Numbered from the stretch's first letter, positions 1 through 7,797 are shown. The stretch: 13,623 nt of DNA from JAKACA01 sp050010115 (GCA_050010115.1 JBEKLQ010000112.1:1-13623); one strand, 5' to 3'. Numbers and translations are program-made. The notes: generated from the letters alone by a model not told the origin.

Positions 1-122
1 GCCTGACAGACCTGCGGCCTTGCCTGACAGACCTGCGGCCTTGCCTGACAGACCTGCGGCCTTGCCTGACAGACCTGCGGCCTTGCCTGACAGACCTGCG
101 GCCTTGCCTGACAGACCTGCGG
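1..122. repeat. 21-bp direct tandem repeat, about 5.8 copies, open at left edge
   Basis: Five perfect copies of a 21-bp unit beginning gcctgacagacctgcgg and ending cctt start at 1, 22, 43, 64 and 85. A sixth copy from 106 breaks off after 17 bases. There is no spacer, so it is not a CRISPR array. Because 21 is a multiple of three, any frame that is open in one copy stays open. One plus-strand frame gives a PDRPAAL heptad repeat that ends at a TAG at 155-157. The array sits just beyond the 3' end of the L,D-transpeptidase gene and its full length lies outside the window. Confidence 0.97.
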
Positions 123-178
123 TCACCGGGGCTTCGAACAGTGTGCGCCGGCAGTAGGTGCCCTGACGGCACGGTGAC
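122..178. terminator. Nested inverted repeat after the L,D-transpeptidase gene, possible terminator
   Basis: GTCACCG (122-128) is complementary to CGGTGAC (172-178). Inside the arms, GTGCC (158-162) can pair with GGCAC (168-172) as a small hairpin that excludes the outer pairing. There is no clear T-run on either side. It overlaps the stop codon of the L,D-transpeptidase gene, so a role in transcript ending is plausible but weak. Confidence 0.25.
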
Positions 179-1662
179 TACGGCAGGATCGAGACGAGGG
201 TGCCGAGCGGCGTGTACGGGAAGAGCGTGGCGGCGGAGCTGTAGGGCATCTCGACGCAACCGAGGCTCTGCGGGTACCCATACTGCGACCGCAGGTACCC
301 GTGCAGCGCATCGCCGCCATGGAAGTAGCTCACCCACGGGATGCCGGGGTCGCTGTATTTCGAGCCATCCGGGTTGGTGCCGCTCATCGTCGTCACCGTG
401 TACCGCGCGTAGACCGGCCACGTTCCCAGTTGGGTCGGAGCGAAAGGGATGCCGGTGTTGACGAGGGTCTGGAAGATCACCCTGCCGTCACGCCACAGCG
501 AGAGGTACTCGGGAGAACCTGTCACGACGTACACGTAGTCGTACGGTGCCGTGTCGAGCTGTCGAGCGGCCACTGCCCGCAGTAGGTCGGCCCACACCTG
601 CGGCCCTGCGTCCCCATCGGCGGCGAGGCCGTGGGCCGCTTCGAACTGCATGACGGCACCCGTGGTGATCACGTCCGGCCCGCCTTGTACCCAGAGCGCC
701 GACAGCGAGCCAGGGATGTAGCGGTAGCGCCACGAGAACTTCCCGGCCAATGGCGTCAAGGGGATGTCGTACGGGTTGGTCGGCTCCTCGACCCTCGTCG
801 TGCTCGCGCCCGGCGCACCGATCAAGTTGGTGCCATACCCCGGCGCACCGAAGGACGGTGGCTCGGTCGCCGGCGGGCTGGTCGCCGGCGGGCTGGTCGT
901 CGGCGGCGGGAGAGTGGTCGTCGTCGTGGTCGCCGGCCTCGTCGTCGTCGTGGTGGTCGCCGGCCGGGTTGTCGTCGTCGTGGCGCGCGGCCTGGTCGTG
1001 GTGGTGGTCGTGGCCGAGCGAGGTGCCGAGAATGTGGTGTCACCGGCGAGGCGTGCGGCGCCGCCCGAGGACGAGCCACCCGGTACGAATCGGAGCGGCA
1101 TGTACCCGAGCTCGGCCAGCAGCTGCTGGAGACGTAGCTCGGAGGCGCCGGCGATCTGGAACCGAGCCGTGACCGAGCGCGCCAACGTGCCGCCGCTCCT
1201 GCTCAGCATTCCGTGCGGGCCGCCAGGCAGCGTGAGGGTGACCGTCGAGTAAGGCACGAAGTTGCCCGTGGGATGGAAGACGAGCTCGTTGATCTCCGTG
1301 GCCGTCCAGGTTCCGGGCGGGGCGGGCGAGAGCTTCGGCATCGCGCTGGCCCGCGCCAGCGGCGCCGAGAAACGCACCGTCACCTCCGACTCATAACGCA
1401 CCCGATGAGCCCCCGGCGCCGGTGAGATCGACACGACCGACAGTGGCGTGGCGCCGGCATCGGCGTGCGTCGCCTCGGTCGTGGGAGCCTGCGAGCCCGA
1501 CAGAGCAGCGGACCCCGGTGGCTTCGTCTTACCGGTGAGATGCGACACCCCGAGGCAGCCGCTCGTAACAAGGGCGACCCCCACCAGGACCGCGCCGGCT
1601 GTCAGCACGCCGAATGGACGGCACGCCCTACCGCCTACGTTCGCGATCACAGTCGTAGCCAT
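178..1662 (-). CDS. Lipoprotein L,D-transpeptidase (YkuD) with Ig-like domain and Thr-rich linker
   Basis: A cell-wall enzyme of 494 residues, expected to form 3-3 peptidoglycan cross-links or attach proteins outside the membrane. The N-terminus has a hydrophobic stretch followed by LVTSGC, giving a lipidated Cys36. Residues about 74-170 resemble a bacterial Ig-like domain. A helix pair like a peptidoglycan-binding domain seems split: ELRLQQLLAELGY (175-187) lies before, and GAVMQFEAAHGLAADG (335-350) after, a Thr/Pro-rich linker at 217-270. The YkuD domain spans about 372-494 with His454 (ALHG) and Cys469. The usual SHGC-x-R/N motif reads SLGCVE, with Leu467 and Glu471 replacing conserved residues. 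The ATG at 1662 has GAGG upstream. It follows glnD by 104 bp on the same strand, with its own promoter candidate between. Family assignment is confident; activity is not proven. Confidence 0.88.
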   Translation of the reverse strand: MATTVIANVGGRACRPFGVLTAGAVLVGVALVTSGCLGVSHLTGKTKPPGSAALSGSQAPTTEATHADAGATPLSVVSISPAPGAHRVRYESEVTVRFSAPLARASAMPKLSPAPPGTWTATEINELVFHPTGNFVPYSTVTLTLPGGPHGMLSRSGGTLARSVTARFQIAGASELRLQQLLAELGYMPLRFVPGGSSSGGAARLAGDTTFSAPRSATTTTTTRPRATTTTTRPATTTTTTRPATTTTTTLPPPTTSPPATSPPATEPPSFGAPGYGTNLIGAPGASTTRVEEPTNPYDIPLTPLAGKFSWRYRYIPGSLSALWVQGGPDVITTGAVMQFEAAHGLAADGDAGPQVWADLLRAVAARQLDTAPYDYVYVVTGSPEYLSLWRDGRVIFQTLVNTGIPFAPTQLGTWPVYARYTVTTMSGTNPDGSKYSDPGIPWVSYFHGGDALHGYLRSQYGYPQSLGCVEMPYSSAATLFPYTPLGTLVSILP

Positions 1663-1682
1663 CGATCCTCATGACGATTCAA

Positions 1683-1704
1683 GTGGGTCCCACGGTGCAT
1701 CTTA
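1683..1704 (-). promoter_or_regulatory. Candidate promoter of the L,D-transpeptidase gene with palindrome
   Basis: On the minus strand a TAAGAT -10-like hexamer (1699-1704) stands about 36 bases before the ATG. No good -35 is visible. Just downstream lies an odd-length perfect palindrome, GTGGGTCCCAC (1683-1693), in the place where an operator would be expected. Confidence 0.35.
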
Positions 1705-1766
1705 CTTATCCGAGATCGGGCGGCGTCCGCGAGCCGCGAGCCCTCATCGGCGGCCTGAGCAGGTAG

Positions 1767-4112
1767 TCAGAGCTGTGGCCCGTGGCCCGCGGCGGCGGCG
1801 ATCAGCGACGCTTCGATCTGCTGAAGCCGCTCGCCGGACGGTCGGCCGCCATCGCCTGACGATCGTACGTAGAACGCGTCGACGACCTCGTGGCCCATGG
1901 TCGCGACCTTGGCCGAGATCACATCGAGTCCGGATTCGGCCAAGGCGCGGGTGAGCCGGTGCAGGAGGCCGCGCGAATCGGGTGCTCTGACTTCGATGAC
2001 GGTGGCCGTCGACGAAGCGGTGTGGTCGACCACGACACGCACCTCGGAGGGCCGCGCGGCGGTTGCCCGGCGGCCCCTTGTGTAGGTGGCGTCGAGATCG
2101 GCAAGCCGTGCCTCGAGGAGCAGGCTGCCGTCGAGCGCTCGTTCGAGGTCAGCGCGCAGGCGGCCGCCGTCGAGCGGGTCGCCCCGCCGCGAGGCCACCT
2201 CGAACACCTCGATCGCCATGCGAACGCCGTCGGAGAGCGCCGCCGCGCTGCGGATATCGAGGCGGTGGAGCCCGAGTGTGCCCGTGACGAGCGACAGCAG
2301 TCCCGGACGGTCCGGCGCCACGACGGTGACGGTGTCGCCGTCGATCGCCACCGCCAGGTTGCCGGGAGCTGCAAGGGCGAGCTGGGTGTCGGTAGGCAAG
2401 TTGGACGAAGCCGCCCTGGTCGCACCGACTCCGGCGAGATGAGCGTCGGTTCGGCCAGCGAGCTCGGTGACGAGCGCTGCCTTCCACGGGCTCCAGGCGC
2501 TCGGGCCCGTGGCGATCGAGTCCGCCTCTGTCAGAGCCGCCAGGATCTCCAGGCTGTCGCGGTCATCCACGGCGCGAGCCACGGTCTCGACCGTTGCCGG
2601 ATCGTCGAGATCGCGCCGAGTCGCCACATCGGCGAGCAACAGATGGCGCTCGACGACGCGGGCCACTATCTCCACGTCGGTCTCCGCGTAGCCCATGCGC
2701 GTCGTGACCTGTGCGGCGATCGCCCGACCGACCTCGCTGTGGTCTCCACCCTGTCCCTTGCCGATGTCGTGCAGCAGCGCGCTGATCAAGAGCAAGTCGG
2801 GGCGCCGGACCGACCGGATGAGGAGCGCCGCTTGCGCTACGGCTTCGAGCAGGTGCCGGTCCACGGTGTAACGGTGATAGGCGTTGCGCTGCGGCCGGTG
2901 CCGCACTTCGAGCCACTCCGGCAGCAGCCGCTCCAACAGGTGCCACTGGTCGAGCACCTCGAGCACCGGGGTCGCGGCGGCACCGTATTCCAGCAGCGAG
3001 ACGAACGCCTGTCGCAACTCCGCCGGCCACGGTTCAGGGGGGCGGATCCCGGCGCTCGCCAGCCGATCGAGCGTGGCGGCCGTGATCGGGGAGCGGTACT
3101 CGGCGGCCGCAGCAGCCACGCTGACGAGCAGCTGGCCGTCGTCGAGGTCGCCGGCGTCAGCGCCGATGGCCACCTCGCCGTCGCGGAGCACGACTCCGGT
3201 GCCGACCGCCACGTCCCGCCCACCCGCCCGGCCAAGCGGGCCGGCGAGATACGACTCGACCCTGCGCCATCCGTCAGCGGCCACCCACATCACCTCTCGC
3301 CCGGCAGCGGCGATGCCGGCCATCAGCGAGTCGGCGTCGGCGTAGCCGAGCAAGGGGGCGATCTCATCCTGCTCCTGCAACAGCATGCGGTCGGCGTGGC
3401 TAGCTGTGCGGGCGTGCAGCGCCACACGGGCTCCGAGCAGCAACCGATGGTGAGCGGCCAGGCTCTCGGGCAGGAGGACGGGAGCCAGTGCCGGGAGGCC
3501 GCGGGCGGCCAGGTGGAGCGCTTCGATATCGCGGAGCCCGCCGGCGGACTCCTTCAGGTCAGGCTCGAGGAGGAAGGCCACCTCGCCGAATTGCTCATGC
3601 CGGGCCCTCCCGGCCGCTGCGAGCTTCGGCAGCAGCTCCCGGGCGTGGGTTCGCCACCACTCGGCCAGCTCGTTCAGCAGCCCGCCGGCAAGCTCCTCGT
3701 CACCAGCGACCACCCGCCCGTCCAGCAGCCCGAGCAAGGCCCGCTGGTCCTCACGAGCGACCGAGATCGCCTCTTTCGGGGTACGGACGCTGTGATCGAG
3801 CCGGATCCCACCATCCCAGATCGAGTACCAGAGCTGGTCCGCTACCTCCTTCACGTTGCGCCGCCGCTGGTGCAGCAGCGTGACGTCGAGGTCACTCCCC
3901 GGACAGAGCTCGCGCCGCCCGTAGCCCCCCACCGCTACCAGCGAGAAACCCTCCGCCTTTCCCCCCACAGCCCCCGCGAACACCCCAGCCAGCCACTCGT
4001 CGGCCCGGGTGGCGTAGATCGACGGGAGGTCGGCGGGGGCCAACGCGCCGGCGAGGACATCTGCGCCGAGTGCGTCTCGGATCTGACGGAGGAACGGGAC
4101 TGGGGTCACCAC
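1767..4112 (-). CDS. glnD: [Protein-PII] uridylyltransferase / uridylyl-removing enzyme GlnD
   Basis: The cytoplasmic nitrogen sensor that adds UMP to, or removes it from, the PII protein GlnB/GlnK according to glutamine; some actinobacterial GlnD proteins adenylylate GlnK instead. The nucleotidyltransferase motif GGYGRRELCPGSDLD is at 62-76 with metal-binding Asp74 and Asp76. A helical region follows. The HD hydrolase domain has YHRYTVDRH (412-420) and LLHDIGKG (446-453; His448, Asp449). Two ACT domains, about 594-645 (APDRPGLL) and 704-755 (APDSRGLL), should bind glutamine. At 781 residues it is somewhat shorter than the Escherichia coli protein (about 890), as is usual in actinobacteria. 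The start is GTG at 4112, supported by a TANNNT box 7 bases upstream; a second GTG follows directly. Its usual partners amtB and glnK are not in the window. Confidence 0.96.
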   Translation of the reverse strand: MVTPVPFLRQIRDALGADVLAGALAPADLPSIYATRADEWLAGVFAGAVGGKAEGFSLVAVGGYGRRELCPGSDLDVTLLHQRRRNVKEVADQLWYSIWDGGIRLDHSVRTPKEAISVAREDQRALLGLLDGRVVAGDEELAGGLLNELAEWWRTHARELLPKLAAAGRARHEQFGEVAFLLEPDLKESAGGLRDIEALHLAARGLPALAPVLLPESLAAHHRLLLGARVALHARTASHADRMLLQEQDEIAPLLGYADADSLMAGIAAAGREVMWVAADGWRRVESYLAGPLGRAGGRDVAVGTGVVLRDGEVAIGADAGDLDDGQLLVSVAAAAAEYRSPITAATLDRLASAGIRPPEPWPAELRQAFVSLLEYGAAATPVLEVLDQWHLLERLLPEWLEVRHRPQRNAYHRYTVDRHLLEAVAQAALLIRSVRRPDLLLISALLHDIGKGQGGDHSEVGRAIAAQVTTRMGYAETDVEIVARVVERHLLLADVATRRDLDDPATVETVARAVDDRDSLEILAALTEADSIATGPSAWSPWKAALVTELAGRTDAHLAGVGATRAASSNLPTDTQLALAAPGNLAVAIDGDTVTVVAPDRPGLLSLVTGTLGLHRLDIRSAAALSDGVRMAIEVFEVASRRGDPLDGGRLRADLERALDGSLLLEARLADLDATYTRGRRATAARPSEVRVVVDHTASSTATVIEVRAPDSRGLLHRLTRALAESGLDVISAKVATMGHEVVDAFYVRSSGDGGRPSGERLQQIEASLIAAAAGHGPQL

Positions 4113-4119
4113 CCGCCGT

Positions 4120-4125
4120 AGGTTA
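4120..4125 (-). promoter_or_regulatory. -10 box of glnD, probably a leaderless transcript
   Basis: The minus strand reads TAACCT, then seven bases, then the GTG start codon at 4112. This is the actinobacterial arrangement TANNNT-N6/7-start found where transcription begins at or next to the start codon. No purine-rich ribosome binding site is present, which agrees with leaderless translation. No good -35 is visible. Confidence 0.5.
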
Positions 4126-4167
4126 TGGCCATCGGCGCCTCGAGCGCTTCACCCCGACCGGATCCGC

Positions 4168-4200
4168 TAGCCGCTCCAGCAGCCACCGCGCCAGCGGCTA
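4168..4200. promoter_or_regulatory. 8-bp inverted repeat in the glnD divergent region
   Basis: TAGCCGCT (4168-4175) and AGCGGCTA (4193-4200) are perfect inverted repeats separated by 17 bases. They lie between the glnD promoter and the ribosome binding site of the divergent small gene. They could form a 5' UTR hairpin of the plus-strand transcript or bind a dimeric regulator. Confidence 0.35.
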
Positions 4201-4223
4201 CGGTGCAGGTAGGAGGAATCGAC

Positions 4224-4430
4224 ATGCTCGAACCCCGCAGCAAGCCCGGTGGCTTGCGGCTCGCCCACAAGGCTGCGGTTGCCGGTGCCGTGGTCGTCGC
4301 GATCGTCGTCGTCTATCTCGTGTTCTCGGTCGTAGTCGGGATCCTCGTCAAGGTGATCGAGATCGCCATCGTGATCGCCCTCATCGTGGCCGCCATCCAA
4401 CTCGTCCGGCGCGGCAGGCGGCACCTCTAG
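4224..4430 (+). CDS. Small integral membrane protein, 68 residues, unknown function
   Basis: I do not recognise the family. The open frame extends upstream to 4125, but AGGAGG (4211-4216) lies seven bases before the ATG at 4224, which fixes this as the likely start. The short N-terminus is polar and basic (MLEPRSKPGG). It is followed by about 44 almost uninterrupted hydrophobic residues rich in Val and Ile, broken only by a Lys and a Glu near the middle. This is long enough for two membrane helices with a tight turn. The tail RRGRRHL is positive and so likely cytoplasmic, putting both ends inside. It is transcribed away from glnD and converges on the large surface-protein gene. Confidence 0.72.
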   Translation: MLEPRSKPGGLRLAHKAAVAGAVVVAIVVVYLVFSVVVGILVKVIEIAIVIALIVAAIQLVRRGRRHL

Positions 4431-4450
4431 CTCGTCCGGCCGCGGCCGAG
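4431..4450. terminator. GC-rich hairpin between convergent genes
   Basis: CTCG...CGAG with inner CCG/CGG pairs forms a seven-pair stem with one mismatch and a four-base loop. It contains the perfect palindrome CGGCCGCGGCCG (4437-4448). It starts right after the stop of the small membrane protein gene and lies 26 bases past the stop of the convergent surface-protein gene, so it could end transcription in both directions. There is no T-run. Confidence 0.45.
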
Positions 4451-4475
4451 ATTCATGGGACCGGGCTCGGTGTAA

Positions 4476-6791
4476 TCAACCGGCATTGATCGTCAGTGTG
4501 TAGGCCTGCGACCCGGCGTGCTGCTGGGTGGCAGAGTCGGTGGCAAAGACCCGGAAGGTGAACGAGCCCGATTGGGTCGGGGTTCCCGACAGCACGCCGC
4601 CCGAGAACGACATGCCCGCCGGCAGGGCTCCGACCTCGGCCAATGTATAGGGAGAGGTACCGCCCGACGGCGTGAAGGTCTGGCTGCTGTAGGCGTCATG
4701 GACGATTCCCGCCGGGATACTGGACGGGTTGATGGAGAGCAGCGGAGCGACGTCAACGGTGAGACCGTCGGTCGAGATGGCGTAGTCGTTGCCGTTGACC
4801 GTCACTGTCACGCTGCCGTCCCCCGTCAGGGCGCTTCCCGAGACGGTGATCGGCACCGAGACCGTGTAGCGAGAGCCGGTACCCGAACACGTCACAGGGC
4901 CTCCGGTGATCCCCGGGTTGGAGAAGTACACGGCCGGGGTACCCCACGAGGTGCAGCCCGCACCGCCCACGCTCAGCGTCAAGGTGGTCTGTGCCCCCTG
5001 GCCGACAGCCGTCGGGCCGGTGATCGAGAGCGAGGTGAGATGCGCGAAGCCGGTGGCGGTCACGGTGCCCGATGCTGCGGTCTCTCCGGGGTCCGTGACT
5101 ATGACGGTCGCCGAACCAGTAGTGGCGCCGGTGTCCTTGACCTGCAAGACGATGGTCGTGCTGTTGACCACCGTGGTCGTGCCGCACACGACGCTGAAGT
5201 CAGCGCTGGCCCCCGTGCGAGCGAACGACACGGTGGCCCCGGACACGAAGTTGGTGCCGGTGATGGTCCAGTAGATCCCGGCCGAACACTGTCCCCCGCA
5301 GTCACCCATGTGGCTCGGGTTGACGGCCGTGACCGTCGGGTTCCTCGTGTCGTAGGTGAAGGTCGAAGCAGACGACAGCCCGGTGTTCCCGGCACCGTCG
5401 GTGGCCTGGGCGACGACTGTGTAGCTGTCGCCGTTGTTCAAGTTGGACGCCGCGAAGGTGAGCGACCAGTTCGTTGTCCCGGTGGTGACAGGCACGTAGT
5501 TCGGGCAGGCGGCCGTGAACGTGCTGCCCCTGCCCGTCCAGCAACTGCTGCTGCCACTGGATTGCTGGACCGAGACCTTGACGCTGCCAACCCCGCTCAC
5601 GACGTCACTGGCAGAGCCGGTGATAACCCCTGTCCACGAGCCGGAGTTGGCGTCGTAGGCGCTTCCACTGACGGGGAAGGTGATCGACGCGCTGGGCGCC
5701 ATGGTGTCGACCTTGATGATGCTCGACGACGTAGCGGTTCGCTGGTTGCCGACGTTGTCGGAGACGACGTACTCGTACTTGTAGCAGTTACCGGAGACCA
5801 CCGTGTCGGCATACGGAGAGGAGAGACCCGTGCTTCCAACCTGGGAGTAGGCACCGAAGGTTGTGCAAGTGCCGCCCGACAAGGCGGACGAGGCCCGCTT
5901 GAGTTGACCGCTGGCGGAGTTGACCCCCGAGCCGCTGCCGTCGGTGGCACTGAATGACACCGACACCGAGGTCGTGATCACGTAACCGTTGGTGTAACTG
6001 ACCGAACCAGTCGGAGCTGTGGTGTCGAAGGTGACCCAGCCGTTGTTGGAGTTGGTCGAGGTGTTATCGAAGTTGTCCGTGGCGTTCACCGTGTACGGGA
6101 CCGTCCCGTCGGCGTGGCAGGCGTTGGACGTGAGCAGGGCGCTGCGGTAGGAGTAGCTGCCGCCGCCCGGGGCGGTGAACGGCCCGCCCGACGATGTCAG
6201 GGCTACGGCGGTCTCGCGCGAGGTGACATTGGCTACGTTGGCTGTCACGCTCTTCACGCCCGAACCGGCATCAGTGACGTTGGCGTAGACGTAGTAGCCG
6301 GTGTTCTTCCGGATGAACCCGTTCACCACGGCGCCCGACGACTGGCCGATCACGGTGCTCTTCACGGTCGGGGCGGTGCTGTCAACGAGGACCGTCGCGC
6401 TCTTGCTGCTCTCGATGCCCACCCAGTTCATTCCGTACGTGGGCGTGTCGGTGTACTGCCAAGTGCCGTCGGGAACCGTGAATTCCTCGCAGGTGATCGT
6501 CCCGGTACCCGAGCACGAGGCAGTCACAGCAACCGCCGAACCCCCCGCCGCCGGGTAACGCTTCAAGCGGTAGTCAGCGGCAGGTATCGCCACGAGGCCT
6601 GCGGTGGTACGGACCCGGGAGAAGGTGAAACCGGAACCCCCCTCGCCTGATCCGCACCGTGGCATCCCCAGGCTCGACAGCTCTCTTGACAGTGGTGCAT
6701 GACCCCGGTCGCCTTGCGAGAGAAGCAGGGGGCCGTGCACCTCGTCGTCCTGGTCGAGATACCGCAGGAGACGCTTGTCGATGGAGTCCAA
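4476..6791 (-). CDS. Large Ig-like/TIG surface protein with aberrant N-terminus (probably 5'-truncated)
   Basis: An extracellular-type beta-domain chain of 771 residues. A piece resembling a fibronectin-type domain (about 70-138) leads into three Ig-like domains (about 139-258, 259-363, 364-482), each opening with a TAP-like linker. A TIG/IPT-type domain (about 485-581, ITGTNFVSGATVSF), a further beta domain (586-682) and a C-terminal putative-Ig (He_PIG) domain (about 685-769, LPAGMSFSGGVLSGTPTQSG) follow. Domain 3 carries CWTG...CPNYVPVT, also found in the Ig protein at 9019-10590. The first 60 residues are polar and have no signal peptide. The earliest start is a TTG at 6791, with an in-frame TGA at 6813-6815, and no other frame up to the peptidase gene encodes one. 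So the gene was probably cut at its 5' end. It lies 58 bp downstream of the peptidase gene. Confidence 0.75.
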   Translation of the reverse strand: MDSIDKRLLRYLDQDDEVHGPLLLSQGDRGHAPLSRELSSLGMPRCGSGEGGSGFTFSRVRTTAGLVAIPAADYRLKRYPAAGGSAVAVTASCSGTGTITCEEFTVPDGTWQYTDTPTYGMNWVGIESSKSATVLVDSTAPTVKSTVIGQSSGAVVNGFIRKNTGYYVYANVTDAGSGVKSVTANVANVTSRETAVALTSSGGPFTAPGGGSYSYRSALLTSNACHADGTVPYTVNATDNFDNTSTNSNNGWVTFDTTAPTGSVSYTNGYVITTSVSVSFSATDGSGSGVNSASGQLKRASSALSGGTCTTFGAYSQVGSTGLSSPYADTVVSGNCYKYEYVVSDNVGNQRTATSSSIIKVDTMAPSASITFPVSGSAYDANSGSWTGVITGSASDVVSGVGSVKVSVQQSSGSSSCWTGRGSTFTAACPNYVPVTTGTTNWSLTFAASNLNNGDSYTVVAQATDGAGNTGLSSASTFTYDTRNPTVTAVNPSHMGDCGGQCSAGIYWTITGTNFVSGATVSFARTGASADFSVVCGTTTVVNSTTIVLQVKDTGATTGSATVIVTDPGETAASGTVTATGFAHLTSLSITGPTAVGQGAQTTLTLSVGGAGCTSWGTPAVYFSNPGITGGPVTCSGTGSRYTVSVPITVSGSALTGDGSVTVTVNGNDYAISTDGLTVDVAPLLSINPSSIPAGIVHDAYSSQTFTPSGGTSPYTLAEVGALPAGMSFSGGVLSGTPTQSGSFTFRVFATDSATQQHAGSQAYTLTINAG

Positions 6792-6849
6792 GTGGACGGA
6801 CGAGGAAGTCGTTCACCTGTGTCCATCAAGGTTCATCACCGCAGGCTCA

Positions 6850-7797
6850 TCACGTAGTCGGACTGGCTCGCCGCGCATGTCGGCGGCGTCGGCGTGGGCG
6901 TGTTTCTAGGACAGTGGTGATAGCGATCAGTAGCAGGACGATGCCAGCCCCGAGCAGGAAGAAACCACGGTGGTTCTGATAGGCGATGGCGATATACCCG
7001 ATAAGGGGGACCGTCCAGCGAACCCGGTACACGTAGTTGCCACGTATCGTCATCGTCCACGGGTCACGGACCGTGTTCGCATCGCCCTGGGTGTTGAACA
7101 GGAGTTGCCCAGAGCTGCCTTTGGTGATGCGGACTATGCGGTGCACGATCTGCCCGGAGGGCTTGTACGGGTCGGCGAACACGATCACGTCCCGCACGGC
7201 GAGGCTGTCCACGCGGACACGTTGGCTGACAGCGATGCCGCCGACGGCGAGTCCCGGTCGCATGCTGCCCGACAGGATCGGTGTCACCATCCAGGTGCCC
7301 TGGACCAGTGCGATGGCGCAGATTCCCGCTGTACCAAGCACAGCCAGCAACACCACGAAGGCGACAAGCATGCGAAGCCGCCTGGCCCAAGTAGCGTACT
7401 TGGAGCGTGGGCGCGCCGAGGTCCTCGGGCTGTTCTCCTTGGCGGCCAAGAAGATGTTGCCCCCGGCGACCGGCGGTGTGCCGTCCTCGGCCACCGCAGG
7501 AGTGTCGGCGTCAACGACCAGAGGCATGTCGCCCTCAGGGACGGGAGCGCCGTCCTCGGCGACCAGCGGGGTGCTGCCCTCAGAAGCAGGGAGGGTCTCG
7601 TCCTCAGCCACCGGAAGCGTGTTCTCAGCGGCTGCAGGCGTACCGTCGTGAGCGACCGAAGGGGTGACGACCTCAGGGACCGGAAGCGTGCCCATGTCAG
7701 AGACAGGAGGGGTGTCGTCTTCGACAACCGGAGGGGTGCCTTCAGCGATAGCAGGCGTGCCGTCCTCGGCCACAGGAGGAGTGTCGTCCGTCGTCAT
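6850..7797 (-). CDS. Signal peptidase I, SipW/archaeal type (Ser-His dyad), with acidic repeat tail
   Basis: A membrane protease that cleaves signal peptides of exported proteins. The frame opens at 7857, but AGGAGG stands just before the ATG at 7797, giving 315 residues. Residues 1-110 are a cytoplasmic low-complexity tail of about 14 degenerate octapeptides of the type AEDGTPPV. A membrane helix spans about 143-166. Catalytic Ser178 is in SGSMRPG. A DVIVF box follows, and VHRIV places His219 where E. coli-type enzymes have Lys, as in Bacillus SipW, archaeal and ER Sec11 peptidases (S26B). NTQGDAN and a C-terminal helix (LLGAGIVLLLIAITTVL) with an Arg-rich end complete the fold. It lies next to genes for SipW-type secreted proteins, its likely substrates. 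A TATGCT at 7990-7995 is a weak promoter candidate. Confidence 0.92.
   Translation of the reverse strand: MTTDDTPPVAEDGTPAIAEGTPPVVEDDTPPVSDMGTLPVPEVVTPSVAHDGTPAAAENTLPVAEDETLPASEGSTPLVAEDGAPVPEGDMPLVVDADTPAVAEDGTPPVAGGNIFLAAKENSPRTSARPRSKYATWARRLRMLVAFVVLLAVLGTAGICAIALVQGTWMVTPILSGSMRPGLAVGGIAVSQRVRVDSLAVRDVIVFADPYKPSGQIVHRIVRITKGSSGQLLFNTQGDANTVRDPWTMTIRGNYVYRVRWTVPLIGYIAIAYQNHRGFFLLGAGIVLLLIAITTVLETRPRRRRRHARRASPTT
7468..7785 (-). repeat. Degenerate 24-bp coding repeat (octapeptide) in the signal peptidase gene
   Basis: About 14 units of seven or eight codons encode variants of AEDGTPPV, for example VEDDTPPV, AEDETLPA and VDADTPAV. Glu/Asp is conserved near position 2-3 and Thr-Pro near positions 5-6. 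The units differ from each other in sequence and sometimes lack one codon, which points to old expansion followed by drift. Confidence 0.85.

Noticed and set aside
1..122. CRISPR array
   Set aside because: The repeats are directly adjacent with no spacers and a 21-bp period.
1890..4121. A 743-codon open frame on the plus strand opposite glnD
   Set aside because: glnD on the other strand has all family motifs in order. The antisense frame gives Arg/Gly/His-rich sequence without domains and is a by-product of GC-rich codon use.
4125..4223. Upstream extension of the small membrane protein to 101 residues
   Set aside because: AGGAGG sits seven bases before the ATG at 4224, and the extension is low-complexity Ala/Pro sequence covering the glnD promoter.
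4518..5957. A 479-codon plus-strand frame opposite the Ig/TIG protein
   Set aside because: Composition is biased to Arg, Gly and Asp with no domain, and the opposite strand encodes clear beta-domain repeats.
7037..7651. Plus-strand frames opposite the signal peptidase tail repeats
   Set aside because: They mirror the octapeptide repeat; the minus strand carries the catalytic motifs and AGGAGG.
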